Assembly: GCA_021200895.1 (NCBI GenBank)
Contig: JAJQFX010000203.1
Coordinates: 1 to 18,588, forward strand
From: Clostridiales bacterium
Lineage (GTDB): Bacteria > Bacillota > Clostridia > Oscillospirales > Oscillospiraceae
Direction of reading: 5' to 3'
DNA: 18,588 nt
The notes beneath the pieces were generated by a model. It was given only the letters and a program-made list of their open reading frames with translations, searched no databases and was not told the origin of the DNA. Positions within the stretch are counted from its first letter, which is position 1. Each line of letters begins with the position of its first letter. The translations under genes and the position numbers were made by a program. This document shows positions 14,251 to 18,588 of the stretch, piece by piece.

Positions 14251-17094
14251 ATGAAGCAAAAGTTCAACGTATTTGGCATGAGCTGCGCCGCCTGCCAGGC
14301 TCATGTGGAGAAGGCGGCAGGCGGCCTGGAGGGCGTGGAGGACGCGGCGGTGAACCTGCTGGCCGGGACGATGGTAGTGACCTACGACCCGGACGTACTC
14401 TCCCCCCAGGACATCTGCGCCGCCGTGGAGAAGGCGGGCTATCGGGCCACCGTGGCCGGGCAGGAGCAGAAGGGCAAGGCCGTCTCCTCCGCCCAGGCGG
14501 AGGCCCAGGCCAGGAAGGAGGAGATGAACAAGGAACTGCGGTGGATGAAGACCCGGCTCATCATCTCCGTCTGCTTCCTGGTTCCCCTGGTTTACGTCTG
14601 CATGGGGCATATGTTCGGCGCGCCGCTGCCCGCCTTCCTCACCGGGGTGAAGAACAGCATGACCTACGCCCTGCTCCAGTTCGTGCTGGCGCTGCCCATC
14701 CTGTACGTCAACGATAAGTATTTTAAGGTGGGCTTCCCCGCCCTGTTCCGCCGCGCCCCCAACATGGACTCGCTGGTGGCACTGGGTGCTACTGCCTCCC
14801 TGCTGTACTCCCTCTACGCCATGTTCGTCGTCAGCTGGGCCCTGGGTCACGGGGACATGGAGCTGGCGGAGGAGTACCACATGAACCACCTCTATCTGGA
14901 GAGCGTGGGCATGATTTTGACCCTGGTGACGGTGGGCAAGTTCCTGGAGACCCGGAGCAAGGGCAAGACCAGCCAGGCCATGGAGCGGCTGATGGACCTG
15001 GCCCCCAAGACCGCCACCCGTCTGGAGGACGGCGCGGAGCGCGTCGTCCCGGTGGAGGAGGTACAGCCGGGGGATACCCTGCTGGTGCGCCCCGGCGAGG
15101 CCATCCCGGTGGACGGCGTGATACTGACCGGCGCTTCCGCCGTGGACGAGAGCGCCCTCACCGGGGAATCCATCCCCGTGGAGAAGGGCGCTGGCGACAG
15201 CGTCTCCGCCGCCACCATCAATAAGAACGGCTCCTTCACCTTCCGGGCCACCCGGGTGGGGGAGGACACCACCCTGTCCCAAATCATTCATCTGGTGGAG
15301 GATGCCTCCGCCAGCAAGGCCCCCATCGCCAAGCTGGCCGACAAGGTGGCAGGGGTGTTCGTGCCGGTGGTGCTGTGCATCTCCCTGGTCACCTTTGTGG
15401 TGTGGATGCTGGTGTCCGGCAGCGTCTCCAGCGCCCTGACCTCCGCCGTGGCGGTGCTGGTGATCTCCTGCCCCTGCGCCCTGGGGCTGGCTACCCCGGT
15501 GGCTATCATGGTGGGCACCGGTAAGGGGGCAGAGCTGGGCGTGCTGTTCAAGTCCGCCGAAGCTTTGGAGAGCCTCCACAACGTCAACACCGTGGTGGTG
15601 GATAAGACCGGCACCCTGACCGAGGGCAGGCCGGTGGTCACAGACCTGGTTCCGGCGGCGGGCGTTTCCCAGGAGGAGCTGCTCCGGCTGGCCGCCTCCC
15701 TGGAGTCCCCCTCAGAGCACCCCCTGGCGGAGGCCATCGTCCCGGCCGCCAAAGAGCGGGGCCGCACCCCCGCGCCGGTGGCGGACTTCTCCGCCCAGCC
15801 GGGCCGGGGCCTGCGGGCCAGGCTGGAAGGGAAACAGTATCTCGCGGGCAATCAGGCCCTGATGGAGGCGGAGGGCGTCGCCGTTCCCGCTGGAGCGGGG
15901 GACGCCCTGGCGGAGGCCGGAAAGACCCCGCTGTACTTCGCCGCCGACGGTCAGCTTCTGGGCATCATCGCCGTGGCGGATGTCCCCCGCAGCGACAGCA
16001 AGGCCGCCGTGGACGCCTTCCGTGACCTGGGGGTGGACGTGGTCATGCTCACCGGCGACAACCAGCGCACCGCCGCCGCCGTGGCGAAAACCCTGGGCAT
16101 TTCCTCCTTCATCGCCGGGGTGCTGCCCACCGAGAAGGAAGCGAAAATCTCCGCCCTCCAGCAGGAGGGCCGCAAGGTGGCCATGGTGGGGGACGGCATC
16201 AACGACGCACCCGCCCTGACCCGGGCGGATGTGGGCATCGCCATCGGCGCAGGTACCGATGTGGCCCTGGAATCCGCCGACGTGGTGCTGATGAAGAGCA
16301 GCCTGTTTGACGCCGTCACCGCCATGGAGCTGAGCCGGGCCACCATCCGCAACATCAAGCAGGACCTGTTCTGGGCCTTCTGCTATAACTGCGTGGGTAT
16401 CCCCCTGGCCGCTGGTGTGTTCTACCCCCTTCTGGGCTGGCAGCTCAGCCCCATCTTCGGCGCGGCGGCTATGAGTTTAAGCTCCGTCTCCGTGGTGTCC
16501 AACGCCCTGCGGCTGCGGTTCTTCAAGCCGAAGCACAGCGCCCCCGCCGCCGCAGCTTCCACCGCTCCCGCAGCGCCGGAGGAAGCCCCGGCCTGCTGCC
16601 CCTTGCCTGCCGACCAGGAGGCGGCGGAGACCCGCGTGCTTGCCGTCAACGGCATGATGTGCCAGCACTGCACCCGCCGGGTGGAGGAGGCGCTGACTGC
16701 CCTTCCGGAGGTGCGCTCCGCCAAAGCCGACCTGGAGACCCACAGCGTCACCATCACCCTGAACGCGACCGTGGCAGATGAGGCACTGGCCGCCGCCGTG
16801 ACGGAGGCCGGCTACGAGCCAGGCGAATGTACTGTCCCCACTCCCAGGAGTGAAGCAGAAATCAAACAAAATGAGGTGAACACAATGACAAAGGTACTGA
16901 CTGTAGAGGGCATGATGTGCGCCCACTGCAAGGCCAACGTGGAGAAGGCCCTGTCCGCCGTGGCAGGCGTGACCTCCGCCGCAGTCGATCTGGAGGCCAA
17001 GACCGCCACCGTCACCCTGTCTGCTCCCGTGGCGGACGAGGTGCTGACCGCCGCCGTCACCGACGCGGGCTACGAGGTCAAGGGCGTGCAGTAA
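14251..17094 (+). CDS. copA: Cu(I)-exporting P1B-type ATPase CopA with C-terminal CopZ-like domain
   Basis: At 947 residues this is longer than usual for CopA. An N-terminal heavy-metal domain (GMSCAAC, Cys12/Cys15) is followed by the transport core. The core carries the actuator TGES motif, the transmembrane CPC site (407-409), the phosphorylation site DKTGT (Asp451), the SEHPLAEA nucleotide-binding motif and GDGIND (647-652). The pump exports Cu(I) using ATP. After an Ala/Pro linker come two more heavy-metal domains, GMMCQHC (Cys804/Cys807) and GMMCAHC (Cys890/Cys893). The last one, from Met879 on, is a complete CopZ-like protein with its own start signal. The residues between the two domains (SEAEIKQNEVNT) are encoded by AT-rich DNA that looks like a former spacer. 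Start at AAAGGA plus 8 bases. Confidence 0.97.
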   Translation: MKQKFNVFGMSCAACQAHVEKAAGGLEGVEDAAVNLLAGTMVVTYDPDVLSPQDICAAVEKAGYRATVAGQEQKGKAVSSAQAEAQARKEEMNKELRWMKTRLIISVCFLVPLVYVCMGHMFGAPLPAFLTGVKNSMTYALLQFVLALPILYVNDKYFKVGFPALFRRAPNMDSLVALGATASLLYSLYAMFVVSWALGHGDMELAEEYHMNHLYLESVGMILTLVTVGKFLETRSKGKTSQAMERLMDLAPKTATRLEDGAERVVPVEEVQPGDTLLVRPGEAIPVDGVILTGASAVDESALTGESIPVEKGAGDSVSAATINKNGSFTFRATRVGEDTTLSQIIHLVEDASASKAPIAKLADKVAGVFVPVVLCISLVTFVVWMLVSGSVSSALTSAVAVLVISCPCALGLATPVAIMVGTGKGAELGVLFKSAEALESLHNVNTVVVDKTGTLTEGRPVVTDLVPAAGVSQEELLRLAASLESPSEHPLAEAIVPAAKERGRTPAPVADFSAQPGRGLRARLEGKQYLAGNQALMEAEGVAVPAGAGDALAEAGKTPLYFAADGQLLGIIAVADVPRSDSKAAVDAFRDLGVDVVMLTGDNQRTAAAVAKTLGISSFIAGVLPTEKEAKISALQQEGRKVAMVGDGINDAPALTRADVGIAIGAGTDVALESADVVLMKSSLFDAVTAMELSRATIRNIKQDLFWAFCYNCVGIPLAAGVFYPLLGWQLSPIFGAAAMSLSSVSVVSNALRLRFFKPKHSAPAAAASTAPAAPEEAPACCPLPADQEAAETRVLAVNGMMCQHCTRRVEEALTALPEVRSAKADLETHSVTITLNATVADEALAAAVTEAGYEPGECTVPTPRSEAEIKQNEVNTMTKVLTVEGMMCAHCKANVEKALSAVAGVTSAAVDLEAKTATVTLSAPVADEVLTAAVTDAGYEVKGVQ
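16885..17094 (+). CDS. copZ: CopZ-like copper chaperone, possible internal start in copA
   Basis: In the copA frame, the ATG at 16885 lies 5 bases after GAGGTGA (16873-16879). From there the frame encodes 69 residues, exactly a free-standing CopZ: MTKVLTVEGMMCAHC with Cys12 and Cys15, and the ferredoxin-like heavy-metal fold to the end. CopZ carries Cu(I) to CopA and to CsoR. The start signal is better than that of copA itself. Whether it is used as an independent gene, only as the CopA tail, or as both cannot be decided from sequence. No stop codon separates it from copA in frame 1, but in another frame TGA occurs at 16851-16853, so one base change in length upstream would make two separate genes. 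Confidence 0.5.
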   Translation: MTKVLTVEGMMCAHCKANVEKALSAVAGVTSAAVDLEAKTATVTLSAPVADEVLTAAVTDAGYEVKGVQ

Positions 17095-17106
17095 GCATAT
17101 CGCCGC

Positions 17107-17155
17107 AAAAAACGCTCCCCTTATGAGAAATCTCATAAGGGGAGCGTTGCGTTTT
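17107..17155. terminator. Bidirectional terminator between copA and the TSCPD gene
   Basis: An 18-bp perfect inverted repeat (17111-17128 with 17131-17148, tight loop) is flanked by A6 on the left (17107-17112) and GTTTTG on the right. The A-run reads as T6 on the minus strand, so it stops the converging perR-TSCPD message well and the copA message somewhat less strictly. Confidence 0.9.
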
Positions 17156-17168
17156 GTGTTTCCACGCA

Positions 17169-17411
17169 TTACAGCGCCTGCTTCAGCGCCTGGGCAATCT
17201 GGTCGGGGCAGGAGGTGGACTTCATGCCACAGTGGATGCCTTCCATCCGGGAGATGGCGTCCTCTACCTTCATCCCCTTCACCAGGGCGGAAATGCCCTT
17301 CAGGTTGCCGTTGCAGCCGCCGATGACCTCCAGATTTTGGATGACGCCATCCTCCACCTCAATGTTCATCAGGCGGGAGCAAACGCCCCTGGGCTGATAA
17401 CTGATTTTCAT
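17169..17411 (-). CDS. TSCPD domain protein (TIGR03905-type), unknown function
   Basis: An 80-residue protein with the exact TSCPD motif (66-70) in GIHCGMKSTSCPDQ. The family is also marked by GVCS near the N-terminus, GGCNGNLKGI in the middle and I....G..V..AI.R..GI.C. Four conserved Cys and a His suggest a metal or redox site. The fold resembles the C-terminal tail found in some ribonucleotide reductases, but no function is established. The start ATG (17411) sits 6 bases after AGGTGA, inside the end of the upstream regulator gene, with a 53-base overlap in another frame. Translation is therefore probably coupled to it. Confidence 0.9.
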   Translation of the reverse strand: MKISYQPRGVCSRLMNIEVEDGVIQNLEVIGGCNGNLKGISALVKGMKVEDAISRMEGIHCGMKSTSCPDQIAQALKQAL

Positions 17412-17829
17412 GCTGCTTCACCTGCCCTTCCGAGGTGTCGGCCTGAGCGCTGAGGCACTGGGCGCAGACACCGTAATAAATCAGCTCGTGGTGATGTACC
17501 TGGTGGCCATAGTGCCGGGCCACCGCTTCCTCCGTTTCACTGACTGCGGTTTCGCTTAAAAACAGGTCGGACACCTTGCCGCACTGCTGACAGCAGAAGT
17601 GGGCGTGCTCCGACAGGTTCCCGTCATACCGCTCCACCGGGAAGGGCAGCCGCCGCACCCGCCCGTCCTCACAGAGGAGGCTCAGGTTGCGGTAGACCGT
17701 GCCAAGACCCAGGTGGGGCGACTGCGGCTTCAGGCTGGCGTAAATCATCTCCGCCGTGGGATGCTCCGTCGTCCCGCACAGGTATTCGTAAATCAACTCC
17801 CGCTGTCTGGAATAGCGCCTGGCATTCAT
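17359..17829 (-). CDS. perR: Fur-family regulator, PerR-like
   Basis: This is a 156-residue regulator with a winged-helix DNA-binding domain (about 1-80) and a dimerization domain. The structural zinc is held by two CXXC pairs (Cys80/Cys83 and Cys122/Cys125). The regulatory metal ligands fit the PerR pattern: His23 (HPTAE), Asp69, His75, His77 and Asp88 (KVSDL). The last Asp is the one that distinguishes PerR from Fur. PerR with Fe(II) senses peroxide by His oxidation. The last 30 or so residues after the zinc site are low in homology and overlap the TSCPD gene. A promoter lies upstream. A zinc- or iron-sensing Fur cannot be excluded by sequence alone. Confidence 0.82.
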   Translation of the reverse strand: MNARRYSRQRELIYEYLCGTTEHPTAEMIYASLKPQSPHLGLGTVYRNLSLLCEDGRVRRLPFPVERYDGNLSEHAHFCCQQCGKVSDLFLSETAVSETEEAVARHYGHQVHHHELIYYGVCAQCLSAQADTSEGQVKQHENQLSAQGRLLPPDEH

Positions 17830-17869
17830 GGGTTCCCTTACACGCTCCTACTCGTACTGTCTTAGGGGT

Positions 17870-17898
17870 ATCATACCATCTTTTTGGATAAATTGCAA
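17870..17898 (-). promoter_or_regulatory. Sigma-A promoter of the PerR-like gene
   Basis: On the minus strand, TTGCAA (17898-17893) and TATGAT (17875-17870) are 17 bp apart, reading toward the regulator. The leader is about 35 bases. No clear PerR or Fur palindrome was found over it. Confidence 0.75.
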
Positions 17899-17934
17899 GG
17901 AAAGCTTTGTCAGGTTTATTCCTCCAGCCTGCGC

Positions 17935-17953
17935 GCAGACTAACACAGTCTGC
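17935..17953. repeat. 7-bp inverted repeat before the lipoprotein gene
   Basis: GCAGACT (17935-17941) and AGTCTGC (17947-17953) form a perfect inverted repeat around AACAC, 35 bases before the ATG of the lipoprotein gene. It could be an operator or a leader hairpin. No convincing -35/-10 pair was found around it. Confidence 0.5.
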
Positions 17954-17987
17954 AAAGGACGTATTCTTTATCTTGGGAGGAACGAGT

Positions 17988-18467
17988 ATGAGAGCAACCA
18001 TTCTGGCGCTGGCTCTGATGCTGGCGCTGGCCCTCACCGGCTGCGGCAGCAGGAGCAATGACCGAAATACCACCGGCGACACGTCCGCTTCCGTGACGGA
18101 CAGCGGGGACGACACCGCCCGGAATGACACCCAAACCGGCAGCGACGCCGAGGACGCCGACACCGCAAACAGCGGCTCCTACGCCGCAGACGCGGAGGGC
18201 CAGGTGGACGAGGGCGGCGCATCGGGTACAGACCGGGCCGACAACGCTGCCGATGACGCAGCCGGGGACATGGCCCAGGATGCCGGAGACGCCCTGGACG
18301 AGGCCGGGGACGCCGTAGGCGACGTGGCCCGTGGCGCGGGCGACATCGTAGACGACGCCGGGGACGCCATCGGCGATGCGGCCAGGGATGCCGCCGACGC
18401 GGTGGAGAACGCCGTCGGCAGCGGGGAGCAGGGGACTGTCAGCTCCAACACCCCCGCCAACGGCTGA
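17988..18467 (+). CDS. Low-complexity Asp/Ala/Gly-rich lipoprotein, unknown function
   Basis: A 159-residue protein. The start ATG at 17988 follows GGGAGG by 7 bases. A signal peptide with a hydrophobic core ends in the lipobox ALTGC, so Cys19 should be lipidated and the rest exposed outside the membrane. The mature part has no Lys, His, Phe or Trp. It starts with a Ser/Thr/Asp-rich linker and continues from about residue 95 as imperfect seven-residue repeats of the type DAGDAVG, which could form a very acidic amphipathic helix. No enzymatic motif is present, and homology by sequence will be misleading in such a composition. It is followed by its own terminator and has the opposite direction to the perR operon. 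Confidence 0.8.
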   Translation: MRATILALALMLALALTGCGSRSNDRNTTGDTSASVTDSGDDTARNDTQTGSDAEDADTANSGSYAADAEGQVDEGGASGTDRADNAADDAAGDMAQDAGDALDEAGDAVGDVARGAGDIVDDAGDAIGDAARDAADAVENAVGSGEQGTVSSNTPANG

Positions 18468-18502
18468 TTTTCTGGCACGGCGGCGGCTGACGCGCCGACA
18501 AA

Positions 18503-18549
18503 ACGGGCTGCCCCCCCCGGCATCCGCGGGCAGCCCGTCTGCCTTTTTT
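18503..18549 (+). terminator. Terminator after the lipoprotein gene
   Basis: ACGGGCTGCCC (18503-18513) pairs perfectly with GGGCAGCCCGT (18528-18538). A T6 run (18544-18549) begins 6 bases after the stem, a little later than ideal. Confidence 0.75.
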
Positions 18550-18559
18550 GGGGCTGTAT

Positions 18560-18581
18560 TAATAGAAGGCGAAGTCTATTA
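18560..18581. repeat. 7-bp inverted repeat at the window edge
   Basis: TAATAGA (18560-18566) and TCTATTA (18575-18581) form a perfect inverted repeat with an 8-base spacer in AT-rich DNA. It may be an operator or promoter part of a gene that begins beyond the window. What it serves cannot be told from here. Confidence 0.35.
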
Positions 18582-18588
18582 TACACAA

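Noticed and set aside
13678..15579. A 633-codon minus-strand frame across csoR and copA
   Set aside because: It runs through a promoter, two operators, a terminator and two well-supported plus-strand genes, and is composed of His/Gln/Gly-rich filler typical of shadows.
17872..17879. Sigma-E-like -10 (CATACCAT) on the plus strand before the lipoprotein gene
   Set aside because: No matching -35 at the required distance, and it is the complement of the perR -10 region.

Overview
The window (18,588 bp) looks like ordinary chromosome from a GC-rich, anaerobic, endospore-forming Firmicute, most likely an Oscillospiraceae-type Clostridium relative. The reasons are three sporulation genes (yqfC, yqfD, ylbJ), the oxygen-sensitive class III ribonucleotide reductase, strong Shine-Dalgarno sites, and a gene order matching the Bacillus/Clostridia yqfC-yqfD-phoH-ybeY-era-yqzL-recO cluster. 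I see no phage, insertion sequence, CRISPR array, tRNA or rRNA.

Layout. Bases 1-266 hold no gene: two perfect hairpins that look like a dispersed intergenic repeat, then the mutS2 terminator. Bases 267-8933 are one tightly packed minus-strand operon, read from right to left: yqfC, yqfD, phoH, ybeY, two tandem YcxB-like membrane proteins, era, a 58-codon yqzL that runs into recO, recO, and mutS2. The operon joins sporulation, rRNA/ribosome maturation (YbeY, Era), and DNA repair or ribosome rescue (RecO, MutS2). The YcxB-like pair sits where B. subtilis carries dgkA and cdd.

Bases 8934-9311 are a divergent regulatory region. It holds a tandem pair of NrdR boxes 32 bp apart, a promoter whose -35 is overlapped by the second box, and a GC-rich leader of about 180 nt. 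Then come nrdD-nrdG (plus strand), closed by a 15-bp-stem terminator whose right arm is also the ylbJ ribosome-binding site and whose loop holds a possible sigma-E -10 element. ylbJ, a small four-cysteine protein and a DUF378 membrane protein follow.

Bases 13850-17094 are a copper-resistance operon: a promoter with two CsoR operators, csoR, and an unusually long copA. The copA C-terminus carries two heavy-metal-binding domains. The last one starts at an internal ATG with its own Shine-Dalgarno site and has the exact form of the chaperone CopZ. A long bidirectional terminator separates this from minus-strand genes for a PerR-like Fur regulator and an overlapping TSCPD-domain protein. Last is a plus-strand lipoprotein of extreme Asp/Ala/Gly composition, its terminator, and a partial intergenic region cut by the window edge.

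There is no obviously new multi-gene system here. The points most worth a second look are the copA-copZ in-frame fusion with an internal start, the terminator/RBS/sigma-E overlap in front of ylbJ, the yqzL-recO overlap, the YcxB-like pair, and the low-complexity lipoprotein.
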